DNA of 64,000 nucleotides from Leptospira licerasiae serovar Varillal str. VAR 010 (GCF_000244755.1 NZ_AHOO02000005.1:558001-622000); one strand, 5' to 3'. Shown: positions 49,275-60,036, counted from the stretch's first letter. The notes: generated by a model not told the origin, from the letters alone. Program-made: numbers and translations.

Positions 49275-49540
49275 ATATGTATCCCCAGGGGGAAGAAGGG
49301 CGTATCGGTTAGTAAAAAAATTTCCCCGATTTCCCCAGTGTATTCGGGAGGCCTTTCGGCGTATATCCTGTAGCAGCGGATTTTCCGTGAACTTCTGTCA
49401 CATTGCTGAAAAATTTTAGGAGACAGAATACTGAAAAAGGAGCTACTACTCATTTAGACTTCGAAAACATTCCTTGAAAACTCGGGTTTTTGAGTGTTAT
49501 TTTTCAGGTGATATGCAGGCTTTGTAGGAAAGCGGAAACT

Positions 49541-50152
49541 ATGATAGAATTTAACTACAAAGAAGAATATGGAGTCTACAGGGTCACTCTCAAGACTTCC
49601 GAAACCGCTCCAGGAACGCTTCACAAAATGGTGAAAGCGATGTTCTTTATGGGATTTGAGATACTTTCCGGAGATATTCGCACGATCAAAGACGGCGACT
49701 CTATGATCAGCTACGACGAATTCCTTCTTAGATCTCCTGAAACGGATTCTAAAATCAAGGCATCTAAATTAGGAATCTTAATGTCTTCCGTCTTTTCCGA
49801 TGATAATGCGTTGGAAGAGATGATCCAAACCTCAAGTGAAATAGATATTCGAAATACATTTTATCTAGGACAAGATTCTCAATTGGAATTTGAGGACTTA
49901 CCCGGCAATTCTGCTACAAAGTTTTATTTAGAAGCGCCGGACAGAAAAGGATTATTATACTTTGTGACCGGAGTTTTAAAGGATTTAGGGATCAATATTA
50001 TCTCCGGCGAAGTTAGAACCGATGGCAAGTCCTTAAAGGCCCAGGATACATTCATATTGACCGACTCTCGTACAGGACTCGGTTTTGCAGGAAGCTCCAC
50101 AGAAGAAAGGATCCGTAGGTATATTCTACAAAGCAGCCTAAATCAAGTTTGA
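49541..50152 (+). CDS. Two-ACT-domain protein
   Basis: 203 residues with two ACT-like repeats. The first has [26 protein letters not shown], the second [29 protein letters not shown]. The architecture resembles the C-terminal ACT pair of GlnD, which senses glutamine, but without the nucleotidyltransferase or HD parts. It may be a free amino-acid-sensing regulator. I chose ATG 49541 (GCGGA upstream, weak site); the GTG at 49490 adds 17 residues that do not look like protein. Confidence 0.75.
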   Translation: MIEFNYKEEYGVYRVTLKTSETAPGTLHKMVKAMFFMGFEILSGDIRTIKDGDSMISYDEFLLRSPETDSKIKASKLGILMSSVFSDDNALEEMIQTSSEIDIRNTFYLGQDSQLEFEDLPGNSATKFYLEAPDRKGLLYFVTGVLKDLGINIISGEVRTDGKSLKAQDTFILTDSRTGLGFAGSSTEERIRRYILQSSLNQV

Positions 50153-50276
50153 TCAGGCATATTTGAAACGTCCAAAATTACTAAACCTATAAAGAGACGT
50201 ATTACAGTATCGGAATGATTCGATTCATCGGATCAATTTGCCGATATTATACTGCAGGAGTTCCTTCCACTTAACG

Positions 50277-51770
50277 ATGGACGCAGCCAGAGATTTACAA
50301 AAATTCGATTTTACGGAGGAAGTGATCCAGCACTTTCGAGAAAATAGAATTATACCAGTCGATTTTTATAATAAACACGGACAGATCCTAATCCATAAAA
50401 AGGATATGGCCACTGGGGACGATATCAGTCGTCTTCAAAAATTCGAAAAACAAGGAATCTATTTTTTAACTGCGGAGATTGCTAAGATCCATCCAGGCTC
50501 CGGTAAAAAAGGTTCCTTAGATCCTTCTTTTGATAAACTTATTAATCCTACACTCACTTTGGATATGTCCAGAGGAGCGAACGATCTATTATCCGACATT
50601 AAAAAGTTTCCGTTGAATGGAGAGCATGTTAAAGAGATCAATAAATCCATTAATGCAGTCCTAGACGATTTTAAATCCTCTCCGAATATGGAGACCGGAT
50701 TGGTCAACATCATAGAAGTGATGAAGAATGCCGGAATGCCTGTAGACTCCGAAGTTCTCACAAAGAGGACTGTGATCGCAATGGCGTTAAAGGTTAGGGC
50801 CGCAAAAGTTTTTACCAAAGTGGATATGGAGCAAAAGAAGACTGAACAGATGAATCTGATGATGGCTTCTTATCTTGCGGATATCGGTTACACTCAGATG
50901 AAGATTCCGACTCATGCGAACCTAAAACCGGAAGAGTTAGAATATATTAAGAACCATCCGATCATCAGTTACTTGATGATCGCCAATCTTCCTGAGATAG
51001 AAGATCCGGTCAAATCGGTAGTTCTGAATCATCACAGACCACATCGTGGAGAAGGGATGAATAATAATTATCCCCAAACCAAACCGTTGGTACAAAAACT
51101 CCAAGGTTATAGGGAGAAATACAAAGACGATTATCGCAAAAATCTTTTAGCTACCGATATCCAAAAACAGGTAAAGTCAATTCTGACTAACGCGATCTCC
51201 TATGAAGATATCGGAATCCTTTCCATCGCGGGTGAATTCGCTTCTTTGACCACTCCTCAGCCTTGGAGAGAACCGATGGATGGCCTCAAGGCAATGAAGC
51301 TCATCTTAAATAATAGTTTTTTTGCTTATAACGAAAAAACACTGAAAGACTTTTTCGATCATGTGGGCCTTTCCTTGTGCGATAACCAACCTTTCGTTAA
51401 AGTCGAAGATTATGTTATTGTCGCTTCCCAAGATTCGAATCGTAAGGTGTTTTTTGAGATCTGTATTATCAAAGAATCCCATAAAAATTCCATCCGACCG
51501 ATGCTGGAAAGGATCGGGACAATCCGACCGAAGTTCGCAAATAACGGAAAGATCAGGATCTCAGGCTTTGAAATGGATAGCCTGAGCGTAGACAGAAGAA
51601 GAGCAATTTTCAATTTGGAGCGCAATGCAGACCCTAGAAGGATCATTTACCTAGTGGATCCTGAAATCGATCCTGAGTTTTTTGACTCTTTGGATCGCAA
51701 AGTTAGGGAAACATATCCCTCTAGGACTTCTTCCGATTCGGATTCCGCCTCTAAAGCGCCTGTTTCTTGA
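50277..51770 (+). CDS. Degenerate HD-GYP-like protein, paralogue 1
   Basis: 497 residues, cytoplasmic. A middle HD-GYP-like domain (about 165-310) keeps NHPIISYLM and [16 protein letters not shown] but reads LADIG where active enzymes have HDIG, so the first metal-binding His is gone, and GYP is NYP. The N-terminal 60 residues ([16 protein letters not shown]) match the start of the next gene. The C-terminal region (about 380-460) is beta-rich. I infer a catalytically inactive c-di-GMP- or nucleotide-binding effector. ATG 50277 has no close Shine-Dalgarno; a TTG at 50238 is an alternative start. Confidence 0.65.
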   Translation: MDAARDLQKFDFTEEVIQHFRENRIIPVDFYNKHGQILIHKKDMATGDDISRLQKFEKQGIYFLTAEIAKIHPGSGKKGSLDPSFDKLINPTLTLDMSRGANDLLSDIKKFPLNGEHVKEINKSINAVLDDFKSSPNMETGLVNIIEVMKNAGMPVDSEVLTKRTVIAMALKVRAAKVFTKVDMEQKKTEQMNLMMASYLADIGYTQMKIPTHANLKPEELEYIKNHPIISYLMIANLPEIEDPVKSVVLNHHRPHRGEGMNNNYPQTKPLVQKLQGYREKYKDDYRKNLLATDIQKQVKSILTNAISYEDIGILSIAGEFASLTTPQPWREPMDGLKAMKLILNNSFFAYNEKTLKDFFDHVGLSLCDNQPFVKVEDYVIVASQDSNRKVFFEICIIKESHKNSIRPMLERIGTIRPKFANNGKIRISGFEMDSLSVDRRRAIFNLERNADPRRIIYLVDPEIDPEFFDSLDRKVRETYPSRTSSDSDSASKAPVS

Positions 51771-51880
51771 TCGTTAGGCACAATTTCGGAAATTTATTCT
51801 TGCCTACTAGCTAGGTTGAATCATTTCTTTGTTACTAAACAAATATCTTACTTAAACGTTATATACTTTGGGCTTATAGT

Positions 51881-51941
51881 CCGGTTCAAAACTTTGGCGC
51901 TACTAGCAGTTTTGATTTCGGATTTCAAAAGTTTGGACCGG
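51881..51941 (+). promoter_or_regulatory. Long imperfect hairpin upstream of the second HD-GYP-like gene
   Basis: CCGGTTCAAA (51881-51890) pairs with TTTGGACCGG (51932-51941) over ten positions including one G-U. After two mismatches four more pairs follow (TTTG/CAAA). The loop is 28 bases. It lies between the two paralogues, 40 bases before an ATG. It could be a leader structure or a weak terminator of paralogue 1. Confidence 0.55.
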
Positions 51942-51994
51942 AGGGACAAACTTTTCTATTTTTAGCCCTGAGGTAATGCGTATGGATTTTTACT

Positions 51995-53482
51995 ATGACT
52001 CAATTTCAAAGTGGTCCAATCGATCCTCTCAGACTTGAAAGATTTGAGTTCAACGCTGAAGTTATCAGCCAGTTTAAAGAAAGCCAATCTATTCCCGTGG
52101 ATTTTTATAATAAGAACGGGCAAATCTTAATTCACCGCAAAGAAAATGCTAGTGAAGCGGATATTAATAAGCTACAAAAGTTCGAACTTCAAGGGATTTA
52201 TTACCTACTATCAGAAAGACATAAAGTAGGAATTCAAGCAGAACAACCCGATTCAGTAAACGGCAAAAAAGTTTCTTATATTAAATTAGTGAATCCTGAT
52301 CTTACTTTGCAGATGGCAAGACAGGCTTCCGATCTTCTCAAAGATTTGAGAGATTATCCTTTAAATGGAAATCATGTAAAGAATGTCGCAAAAGCCATTG
52401 ACGGGATCTTAGATGATTTTGCAAACAGCCAAGACGTTGAATTAGGTTTGGTCAACGTAATCGAAGTAATGAAATCCGCCGGAGTGGAAACCGACTCTGA
52501 AGTCCTAACAAAAAGAACTGTCATCTCTATGGCAATGAAGCTTCGGAGTTTAAAAGCGATCTCGGTCAAAGACAGCGAAAACTCAAAAGCACAACAATTG
52601 AACCTGATGATGGCGGCTTATATGGTGGATATAGGCAAAGTCAGAATGAAATTTCCGGTGCATGGGAATCTAAGCACAGAAGAATTCGAATATGTAAAAA
52701 ATCATCCTATCATTAGTTACTTGATGATTGGGAACATGGCTTCTATCCAAAGTCCGGTAAAAACTGCGGTATTGAACAGTCATAGACCTTATAGAGGAGA
52801 AGGATTGAACAATAACTATCCTTCGACTGCATTCTTAACGAAACGATTGGCAGAATATTACGAAAAATACAAGAACGATCCTTCTAGAAGTGTACTTGTG
52901 GAAGATATGCAAAGACAGTTGTATATTCTACAAAGTAATTCTTATAGTGAAGATGATCCTGCTATTATTTCCATCGCAGGAGAATTCGCATCTCTTAGCA
53001 GCGAACAACATTGGAGATCGGCATATTCTCCGATCACAGCAATGAAGCTGATCCTGAATAACAGCTTTTTCTCATATAATGAAAGAGTGGTTAAGGAATT
53101 TTTCGATTTTATGGCCCTTAGCTTATGCGAGAATAAAAGTGTTCTGAACGTGGGAGATTATGTAATCGTAGTTTCTACGGATTCCCAGCACAAGATCCAC
53201 TTTGAGACTTGTGTGATCAAAGAGATCAATAAGAATCAGACTCGTCCTCTTCTTGAAAGAGTCGGCACGATCAGACCGGTCTTCTCGAATAAGGGAAAAT
53301 TAAAGATCGTAGGTTACGATCGTAAAACTTTCCGTCCTGATATACGAAAAGCAGTGTTCAATCTTGCCAACGCAGTGGACCCGAGAAGGGTGATTTACTC
53401 TATCGATCCTGAGTTGGATCCGCCTTTGTTTGATTTGATCGATAAAAGTTACCGCAAAACAGCTCCGAAATCTGTCGCGTAA
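51995..53482 (+). CDS. Degenerate HD-GYP-like protein, paralogue 2
   Basis: 495 residues, alignable along its whole length with paralogue 1, for example [28 protein letters not shown] and GEGLNNNYP. The HD motif here reads MVDIGK, again lacking the first His; the later HH pair is SH. The ATG at 51995 lacks a ribosome site. GAGG upstream (51970-51973) fits instead an ATG at 51982 that opens an 18-codon frame overlapping this start. The tandem pair suggests gene duplication, and the two may work together or as heterodimer. Inactive effector role inferred. Confidence 0.65.
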   Translation: MTQFQSGPIDPLRLERFEFNAEVISQFKESQSIPVDFYNKNGQILIHRKENASEADINKLQKFELQGIYYLLSERHKVGIQAEQPDSVNGKKVSYIKLVNPDLTLQMARQASDLLKDLRDYPLNGNHVKNVAKAIDGILDDFANSQDVELGLVNVIEVMKSAGVETDSEVLTKRTVISMAMKLRSLKAISVKDSENSKAQQLNLMMAAYMVDIGKVRMKFPVHGNLSTEEFEYVKNHPIISYLMIGNMASIQSPVKTAVLNSHRPYRGEGLNNNYPSTAFLTKRLAEYYEKYKNDPSRSVLVEDMQRQLYILQSNSYSEDDPAIISIAGEFASLSSEQHWRSAYSPITAMKLILNNSFFSYNERVVKEFFDFMALSLCENKSVLNVGDYVIVVSTDSQHKIHFETCVIKEINKNQTRPLLERVGTIRPVFSNKGKLKIVGYDRKTFRPDIRKAVFNLANAVDPRRVIYSIDPELDPPLFDLIDKSYRKTAPKSVA

Positions 53483-53554
53483 ACGATCCGCTTTTCCTTT
53501 CCACTCTGGAATCCTACTTTCTTCCGTTGGTGGTCTCCTGTTTTCTGGTACTGT

Positions 53555-54700
53555 ATGCCTTCCAGTTGGGGTAAAATATTCAAAGTTAGTACGTTCGGAG
53601 AATCTCACGGAGAAGCCGTGGGAGTTGTTGTTGAAGGAGTTCCGGCAGGGATCCCGATCCGATTGGATGAGATCCAAAAGGATCTAAACAGAAGAAGACC
53701 CGGACAAAGTAAACTCACCACTCCTAGGGACGAATCGGATACGGTCCGAGTTCTTTCCGGGGTCTTTGAAGGAAAAACGATCGGTAGTCCGATCGCATTG
53801 ATCGTAAACAATCAGAATACGATCTCAAAGGATTACGAAAATTTAAGGGAAACTTTCCGCCCTTCTCACGCAGACTATACTTATCAAACCAAGTACGGAT
53901 TTCGCGCACATGTCGGTGGGGGAAGGTCCTCCGTTCGCGAAACGATCGCGAGAGTTGCCGCAGGTGCGATTGCCAGAATGATCTTAGAAGATGATCTAGG
54001 TGTCAAAACAGTCGCTTGGGTAGACACGATCGGCACCATTTCTTCCGAAATTGCTGAGAACAAATATCCCCAAACCAGAGAAGAGGTGGATGTAAACGAA
54101 GTTCGTTGTCCGGACACTCAAGCTGCGGACAAAATGCGTTCTCTTATTCTGCAAATGAAAGAAGCGGGAGACAGCGTTGGCGGAATTATTCGTTCTGCTT
54201 CTTATAATCTACCTCCAGGGTTAGGAGATCCGGTGTACGACAAATTGGATGGGGACATAGCTAAGGCGATCCTATCCATCCCTGCCTGCAAAGGATTCGA
54301 GGTAGGTTCCGGATTTTCTGGAACGCTTCTAACCGGAAGTACTCATAACGATGAGTTTTACGTAGAAGAAGGATCAGGAAGAGTCCGCACTCGCACAAAT
54401 AATTCGGGGGGACTCCAAGGTGGGATCTCCAACGGAGAAACTTTGGTGGTCCGAGCTGCGTTTAAACCCACCTCTACTATTTTCAAAAAACAAAATACAG
54501 TAAATATCGAAGGAAAAGAAACCACACTGGAAGCGAAAGGCAGGCACGATCCATGCGTTCTACCTAGAGCGGTTCCGATCGTGGAAGCAGCGATAAACCT
54601 GGTTCTAGTCGACGCTTATCTTTACCAAAGAGCGATGAATCCTCAATGGTTCCAGAAATGGGCTCAAATTCCGGATTATTACAAGGATTTAAAACTCTGA
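53555..54700 (+). CDS. aroC: Chorismate synthase AroC
   Basis: Converts EPSP to chorismate using reduced FMN, last step of the shikimate pathway. 381 residues with the three family signatures: [14 protein letters not shown] at the start, [20 protein letters not shown], and the C-terminal region with [16 protein letters not shown]. The N-terminus [14 protein letters not shown] is standard. It stands alone after the HD-GYP pair. Confidence 0.96.
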   Translation: MPSSWGKIFKVSTFGESHGEAVGVVVEGVPAGIPIRLDEIQKDLNRRRPGQSKLTTPRDESDTVRVLSGVFEGKTIGSPIALIVNNQNTISKDYENLRETFRPSHADYTYQTKYGFRAHVGGGRSSVRETIARVAAGAIARMILEDDLGVKTVAWVDTIGTISSEIAENKYPQTREEVDVNEVRCPDTQAADKMRSLILQMKEAGDSVGGIIRSASYNLPPGLGDPVYDKLDGDIAKAILSIPACKGFEVGSGFSGTLLTGSTHNDEFYVEEGSGRVRTRTNNSGGLQGGISNGETLVVRAAFKPTSTIFKKQNTVNIEGKETTLEAKGRHDPCVLPRAVPIVEAAINLVLVDAYLYQRAMNPQWFQKWAQIPDYYKDLKL

Positions 54701-54846
54701 ATTCGTCTCTTAGTCCGCAATGCACTCTTCAAGAATCTGAGACAGGCTCTCACATCTTTGCGATCTAGAAACGGGTTGCCAACTTGGAATAGTACGTTTC
54801 AATTGAGATTTGGCGCCCTGGCTTGTTTAGGAAAACGGAGGTTCGA

Positions 54847-56301
54847 GTGGTCAAGATAAAGATAGACGGGATCGAATACGAGGTCGACGAGAAAAAAAAT
54901 CTAATATCCGCCGCGAAAGATGCCGGAGTGGATATACCGTTTTTCTGTTATCATCCTAAATTATCCGTTGTGGGCATGTGTCGTATGTGTCTCATCGAGA
55001 TAGAAGGGATCCCTCGCTTACAAGTTGCCTGCAATACTAAAGTGACCGAAGGGCTTTCCATTATCACAAAGAGTGATAGAGTTATAGAAGCAAGAGAAGG
55101 AACGATGGAATTCCTACTTGCTAACCACCCGTTAGATTGCCCTGTCTGTGATAAGGCCGGAGAATGCCAACTCCAAGATAATTCTTTCGGATCTGGAAAG
55201 GGGAATTCCAGATTCACATTAGAAAAAAGGAATATTCCTCAGGAAGAGATCGGTTCCAACCTGATCATTAACCACAATCGTTGTATCGTATGTTACCGTT
55301 GTGTTCGCTTCGAGGAAGAGATGGTAGGAGAGTCCAACCTGGGACTCTTTGAGAGAGGATATCATTCTATTATAGGTCTCGCAAAGGAAGAACCTATCGA
55401 TCATAATTACCAGGGCGCGCTTGCAGATATTTGCCCGGTTGGTGCATTATTAAACCATAAAACGTTATTCAAATCCAGGGTTTGGTGGTACAAATCCGAA
55501 GATTCCGTTTGTCCCGGTTGTAGCACAGGTTGTAAAACTTACACGAACGTAAGAGATAACAAAATGTTCCGTTATATGCCTCGTATCGACGAGGAGAAGG
55601 ACCAGTATTTCCTTTGCGATAAGGGAAGATTCAACGTGGATTGGCTCAATACCAATAGATTGTTCTCCTTCTATAAAAATGGAGAACCAAGCGTAAGCAC
55701 AACGGTACTAGATGAGATCTCTGAAAAAATTTCCCGGTCCAAAAAGATCGCTGTGATCGGCGGAGCTCATGAGTCGGATCAGAACTTAAAATCCATCAAA
55801 GAATCTTTGTCTAAGCTCGGAGTTGCATTCGTAACAGAAGCAAGAGTAGGCTCCGAACAATACAAAGAACCTGAACAAGTGGATTTCCAATATACTACGG
55901 ACAAAAGACCGAATACTAAAGGTGCTGTAGATGCCGGATTTATTTCCTCAGACGGTATAGATTCTATTCGTTCTGCGGCGGCAAAAGGCGAATTCGATCT
56001 GGTTTTTGTAATTAAAGAAAAGATTTCCGAGACCTTGGCCGGCGTTCCTTCTGAATCTATAGTACTCTTAGAAACGAATCTTACGGAAGACGTGACTAAG
56101 GCAAAATATTCGGTGCCGATCAAGGCGTATTCGGAACAAAACGGAAGTTTTACGAACAAGAAGGGATGGATCCAGAACTTTAATAAATCAATGGAAGCTC
56201 CAAAAGGTCTATCAAGTTCTGCGGAAATCTTCTCGTTGTTGCAAAAGAAAACGTTAGAATTACGTTCTAACCCTAGAGAGGCAGCCGTTGGGAACAGTTA
56301 A
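54847..56301 (+). CDS. nuoG: Complex I subunit G-like iron-sulfur protein
   Basis: NuoG-type protein, 484 residues. The N-terminal [2Fe-2S] domain has [15 protein letters not shown], followed by the His-Cys3 site [14 protein letters not shown], a [4Fe-4S] site CIVCYRCV with CPVGAL, and a further cluster CPGCSTGC. The molybdopterin-like part is truncated compared with the 900-residue E. coli NuoG. I chose GTG 54847 because GGAGG lies 5 bases upstream. It overlaps nuoI by 14 bases. Other NADH dehydrogenase genes are not nearby. Confidence 0.88.
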   Translation: MVKIKIDGIEYEVDEKKNLISAAKDAGVDIPFFCYHPKLSVVGMCRMCLIEIEGIPRLQVACNTKVTEGLSIITKSDRVIEAREGTMEFLLANHPLDCPVCDKAGECQLQDNSFGSGKGNSRFTLEKRNIPQEEIGSNLIINHNRCIVCYRCVRFEEEMVGESNLGLFERGYHSIIGLAKEEPIDHNYQGALADICPVGALLNHKTLFKSRVWWYKSEDSVCPGCSTGCKTYTNVRDNKMFRYMPRIDEEKDQYFLCDKGRFNVDWLNTNRLFSFYKNGEPSVSTTVLDEISEKISRSKKIAVIGGAHESDQNLKSIKESLSKLGVAFVTEARVGSEQYKEPEQVDFQYTTDKRPNTKGAVDAGFISSDGIDSIRSAAAKGEFDLVFVIKEKISETLAGVPSESIVLLETNLTEDVTKAKYSVPIKAYSEQNGSFTNKKGWIQNFNKSMEAPKGLSSSAEIFSLLQKKTLELRSNPREAAVGNS

Positions 56302-56815
56302 TGTAATTAATGTAGCGGCAAAACATAAGCCGGCTTGGTACCAAAGATTATACTCCTATTCTATCGCGAATGGTCTTTGGATCACTTTAAAACATTTTAT
56401 CAAAGCTGCTTTTCTAAAAGGTGCAGTTACATTAGAATTTCCTGAAAAGAAAAGAAAGTTCTCTCCTCGTTTTCGTGGAATGCATACCATGAAACGTGAC
56501 GAGATCGGTAGAGAGAGATGCACTAGCTGTTTCTGTTGTATGTGGATCTGCCCGGCAGACGCGATCAAGATAGAAGCTGGGCATGTTACCCCTGAAATAC
56601 AGCATCTTCATCCTGAAGACAAGTTTGCTAAGAAGTTTGAGATAGATCTGTTGCGTTGTATATTTTGCGGAATGTGCGAAGAAGCATGTCCTAAAGGAGC
56701 AATTTATTTAGATGGTCCTGCAGAAATGGCGGCAGACAATAGAGAAGACCTGATCTTGACTAAAGAAAGAATGATGCAAAAAGTCGGCGGGCCGATCATA
56801 GGAGAAAGGCTGTAG
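56288..56815 (+). CDS. nuoI: Complex I subunit I-like ferredoxin
   Basis: 175 residues with two [4Fe-4S] motifs, [12 protein letters not shown] and [12 protein letters not shown], as in NuoI, which passes electrons inside complex I. The start is TTG 56288 with AGAGG 6 bases upstream, and no other in-frame start precedes the domain. It overlaps nuoG by 14 bases. A long hairpin after its stop ends the unit. Confidence 0.9.
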   Translation: MGTVNVINVAAKHKPAWYQRLYSYSIANGLWITLKHFIKAAFLKGAVTLEFPEKKRKFSPRFRGMHTMKRDEIGRERCTSCFCCMWICPADAIKIEAGHVTPEIQHLHPEDKFAKKFEIDLLRCIFCGMCEEACPKGAIYLDGPAEMAADNREDLILTKERMMQKVGGPIIGERL

Positions 56816-56846
56816 TCCTTTGTCCTTTTTTATTTCTATAGAAGAC

Positions 56847-56876
56847 TTGCGGGATTGAGGAGTTCCTCGCCCGCAA
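56847..56876. terminator. Bidirectional terminator, nuoI / DUF433
   Basis: TTGCGGG and CCCGCAA pair perfectly, with an inner stem GAGG-AGTT-CCTC. It lies between the convergent nuoI stop (56815) and the DUF433 stop (56900). Confidence 0.8.
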
Positions 56877-56899
56877 ACTTTAGCTGTCTTTACTGACTC

Positions 56900-57196
56900 T
56901 TAAGAGACTCTCCGCTCTGCATCTCTTAGTTCCGATGCAAATTCTCTCGGAAGTTCTCTATTTGCTTTATCCAATATCGGAGAATGCAATCTTTTAGAAG
57001 CGTATTCCAAACAAGCTTCGATATCCAAAACTTTAATATTCGGATATTCATTTAGGATTTCACGGTATCCGAATCCTAAAAAAATCATATCTAATATTTC
57101 TAAAACTCGGATCGAGGTTCCCCTGATAACCGGTTTACCTCCGCAGATGGAAGGATGAGAGATAATACGGTCTAGTGTTTTTGTATCTGTTTCCAT
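56900..57196 (-). CDS. DUF433 family protein, antitoxin-like, orphan
   Basis: 98 residues with the DUF433 pattern: HPSICGGKPVIRGTSIRVLEILDMI and EYPNIKVLDIEACLEYA, a winged-helix-like fold. In other genomes DUF433 proteins usually pair with a DUF5615/PIN-like toxin. No partner gene lies on either side, so it is an orphan or has another use. The gene converges with nuoI. Confidence 0.82.
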   Translation of the reverse strand: METDTKTLDRIISHPSICGGKPVIRGTSIRVLEILDMIFLGFGYREILNEYPNIKVLDIEACLEYASKRLHSPILDKANRELPREFASELRDAERRVS

Positions 57197-57276
57197 TCTA
57201 ATTATACAACAAAGCCCCAGACCAAATTTTGAATCTTAAATTCTGAAGTCTGAAATTTTTCCTTGGAAAGAAATAA

Positions 57277-57293
57277 TCCCTAAGATTTAGGGA
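57277..57293. promoter_or_regulatory. Inverted repeat TCCCTAA-GAT-TTAGGGA
   Basis: Perfect 7-bp arms around a 3-base spacer, in the 289-base gap between the divergent DUF433 gene and the XRE gene. Possible operator; the bound protein is unknown. The rest of the gap is AT-rich without recognised features. Confidence 0.45.
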
Positions 57294-57462
57294 ATGAACA
57301 ACTTTCCCAAAAATTAGAAAAGTAATATAAGGAATAGAAAATAAATAAAAGTAACTAAAATACTCTTAGGACAGAAAAATCGACATAAATCGAGCTAAGT
57401 CAATCCAAAGAAAAAGAATTCGATTCGAAGCAGGGCAGCATCGCAGATCATATTCTAATCTA

Positions 57463-57479
57463 AACACTTTTTGAGTGTT
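57463..57479. promoter_or_regulatory. Inverted repeat AACACT-TTTTG-AGTGTT before the XRE gene
   Basis: Perfect 6-bp arms ending 6 bases before ATG 57486. The position suits autoregulation by the HTH protein that follows. Confidence 0.5.
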
Positions 57480-57485
57480 CATAAT

Positions 57486-57950
57486 ATGGAAAACGGCTCC
57501 ATCGAATCAATTTATGTTAAAATAGGCGACGTCTTCCGATATTGCCGGATGGAGAAAGGCCTCTCATTAAAGGAGCTTGCCGATGCTCTTAAAAAAGAAT
57601 ACGGAGTTCCATTCAATCCTAACCTTTTAGGAAAGATTGAAAGAGGAGAGTCCAGGTTACTCACTCACGATTTTATCAATCTTTGTTTATTCTTTCGTTT
57701 GGAGCTAAAAGCGTTTCTGGATAAAGATAAGAAGAATATCCATGAGACTGCTCTCGGTGATCTAACGGAAGATCCTGCAATTCGTAGGATCTTGATTTTC
57801 ATAAGCGAGAACAGAGGTTCCAAAGGATTTGTTACCTTCTTAGAAGAATTTCTAAAATTTATGGGACCACAATTGATCCGAATGAGCAAAGATACGGACG
57901 CTAAAAATTTAAAAGCTGCTTCTCCAAAGAAGAAGGGCCGTAAGTCTTAA
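57486..57950 (+). CDS. XRE-family helix-turn-helix regulator
   Basis: 154 residues. The N-terminal half is a Cro/CI-type HTH: GDVFRYCRMEKGLSLKELADALKKEYGV, then LLGKIERGESRLL. The C-terminal half is helical, with a Lys-rich end (SPKKKGRKS). I chose ATG 57486; TTG 57471 would start inside the inverted repeat. It stands alone. Targets unknown; the palindrome at its start hints at autoregulation. Confidence 0.8.
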   Translation: MENGSIESIYVKIGDVFRYCRMEKGLSLKELADALKKEYGVPFNPNLLGKIERGESRLLTHDFINLCLFFRLELKAFLDKDKKNIHETALGDLTEDPAIRRILIFISENRGSKGFVTFLEEFLKFMGPQLIRMSKDTDAKNLKAASPKKKGRKS

Positions 57951-58161
57951 TACATCCCTTTAGTAACTCAGTACTTCTTTTTTCTATAAAATATAGAACA
58001 AACTTTACTCTTTAAAATCGAACGCTCTTTCGAAATAAAAATTTTATTTATTTCAGAAATTATATTATCTCGTTTCGAAAATAAGTGAGAATTAAGAAGC
58101 ATATATTACTCTATCGTTTAAATACTTAAAACCTCCACATTAAAACTAAAGAGGGATCATA

Positions 58162-59967
58162 ATGAAGAGAATTATCATCCGGAGTGTATATACTCTGGTT
58201 ATCATAGGACTTCTCGGCGGGTCATTCGTGGCTTGTAGCGATAAGTCCTCATCAAACGGAGCGGAGTTAGGAATGCTTTCTAGCCTTCTCCCTTCTAAAA
58301 GCGGAAATGGATCTAAGTTATTTAGCGCGGCAGCCAGCACTTATTTTCATAACGAGATTTTTCCTCCACATTGGTTGAATTGGACCACTGATGGTGCGAA
58401 CCCGATCGAGACAGGACCAACTTTCTTAACTCGCGGTTTGAAATGTAGCGGTCGTTATTGCGACGATGTAAACCTTCTCGCAAGCGAATCCGGATACACT
58501 CATACCAATAGTTGGTGGACAGATTGGTTCTCCGAAGAAGGAACTAATTATCGTGTTTGCGATAATAATGCATTCGTAACCGGTATTAAATGTTCCGGAA
58601 GTTATTGTGATAACGTTTCCTTAAAATGTTCTCAATTGAACAATAACGGTGTTAGAACCGGATGTTATTGGACTTCCGGTATTTCAGAGGAAGATGGGGG
58701 AAAATTTGTAGCTCCTGAATCTATGTATATAGCCGGTGCAAGCTGTAATGGTCGCTATTGTGATACTATGAGCTTATATCTTTGCCAGGCGGATAACGGT
58801 GGACCAAGCGTTGACTACGACGCTCTTGCTCAACAATTCGCACCTCGTTTAAGATTCGATCAAGAGACTACTACAGGCTCTGGAGATTCCGGAAAATGTT
58901 TTACGAGTGATCCTCAGACTTATTACACTCAAAGAGCCGCAGGAGTTTCCGCGCAAGATCTTTGTAATAAGGATTATTCTACAATTTCCAATAACCAAGT
59001 TCCGATTTTCTACGAGACTTCTCCAGTTGGAACGAATGCGGTTCTTATCAGGTACTGGTTCTTCTATGCTTGGCAAAGTACTTGTTTCTTAAGTTTCGGA
59101 AGTCACGCTGCAGACTGGGAAGGAATGAGTGTCCTAGTAGTAAACGGACAGATGAAACGAGTTGCTTGGTCTCAACACTCTGGATGGTATTCCAAAGAAA
59201 CTGGTAACTTTGAAGTAGTGAATGGAACTCACCCTGTTGCGTATGTCGGTAAAAACGCGCATGGATCTTTCCATGATGACGGTGGATCCGGCGGATGTTT
59301 GTATTTCGAAGATTTCAGAAATCCAGGCGGTAACGATTACCACCAAGACACTTGGAACAACTTAGTTAAGTTGAGAAGAGGTGGAGACGCTCCTAGTTGG
59401 ATGAATTGCCAAGGAGACGGATGTTTTGACGGGATCGGTCATCCGATGGAAAGAGGAGACTGGCGTTCTCGTGCAGGTTGTGGATCTGACGGTTGTGGTA
59501 AATCTTCTGTCGGAGGAAATATTCCTTTCGTGAATGATCCTACAGGTTCTGATTATTCCGGTATCATGGCAAAACATAGCGGCAAGGTATTGGATGTCTC
59601 CGGTGTTAGCACGAGCGATAGTGTTAATATTTGGCAATGGACGAACGTAGGCCAAGACAATCAAAAATGGGCACTTGAGTCTACAGGTGACGGATACTTT
59701 AGATTTATCGCAAAACATAGCGGCAAATGTATGAATGTGAAGGGCGGATCCACTGCAGCAGGAATGAATGTAATTCAATATTCTTGCGGCGGAGGAAACA
59801 ATGAAAGATTCCAATTACTCTCTTACGGAGATGGATTCTTTGCACTTCAAGCAAAACATAGCAGTCAGTGTCTGGATATTGCAGGCGGCGCGACTGGAGA
59901 CGGAGGTCTCTTGGTCCAATGGCCTTGTGCTTGGACTGATAACGAAAAGTTCCAGTTCTTGCGTTAA
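58162..59967 (+). CDS. Secreted lipoprotein with Cys-rich repeats and ricin-type lectin domain
   Basis: 601 residues. Lipoprotein signal with lipobox FVAC (Cys25). Three Cys repeats of the form CxGxYCD (LKCSGRYCDD, IKCSGSYCDN, ASCNGRYCDT) lie in about 90-215. A central domain (about 220-440) contains HAADWEGMSVLV and YVGKNAHGSFHD, which recalls the Vps62/NPP1-like DWE motif. The last 135 residues are a ricin B-type beta-trefoil with three repeats ending QKW, ERF and EKF. I infer a surface or released sugar-binding protein whose many Cys need oxidation. AGAGGG precedes the ATG. No toxin activity is shown. Confidence 0.8.
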   Translation: MKRIIIRSVYTLVIIGLLGGSFVACSDKSSSNGAELGMLSSLLPSKSGNGSKLFSAAASTYFHNEIFPPHWLNWTTDGANPIETGPTFLTRGLKCSGRYCDDVNLLASESGYTHTNSWWTDWFSEEGTNYRVCDNNAFVTGIKCSGSYCDNVSLKCSQLNNNGVRTGCYWTSGISEEDGGKFVAPESMYIAGASCNGRYCDTMSLYLCQADNGGPSVDYDALAQQFAPRLRFDQETTTGSGDSGKCFTSDPQTYYTQRAAGVSAQDLCNKDYSTISNNQVPIFYETSPVGTNAVLIRYWFFYAWQSTCFLSFGSHAADWEGMSVLVVNGQMKRVAWSQHSGWYSKETGNFEVVNGTHPVAYVGKNAHGSFHDDGGSGGCLYFEDFRNPGGNDYHQDTWNNLVKLRRGGDAPSWMNCQGDGCFDGIGHPMERGDWRSRAGCGSDGCGKSSVGGNIPFVNDPTGSDYSGIMAKHSGKVLDVSGVSTSDSVNIWQWTNVGQDNQKWALESTGDGYFRFIAKHSGKCMNVKGGSTAAGMNVIQYSCGGGNNERFQLLSYGDGFFALQAKHSSQCLDIAGGATGDGGLLVQWPCAWTDNEKFQFLR

Positions 59968-59974
59968 AATACGA

Positions 59975-59988
59975 GGCGGGAAGCCGCC
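59975..59988 (+). terminator. Small hairpin after the lectin-like gene
   Basis: GGCGG and CCGCC pair around GAAG, 7 bases after the stop. It may act with the terminator just downstream. Confidence 0.4.
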
Positions 59989-60003
59989 GCGTGACTGAAA
60001 AGG

Positions 60004-60036
60004 TAAGGCTCTCGATTTTTGGGGGCCTTATTTTTT
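60004..60036 (+). terminator. Terminator before the ECF sigma gene
   Basis: TAAGGC pairs with GCCTTA (60025-60030), followed by a T6 tract. It separates the lectin-like gene from the sigma factor gene. Confidence 0.7.
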
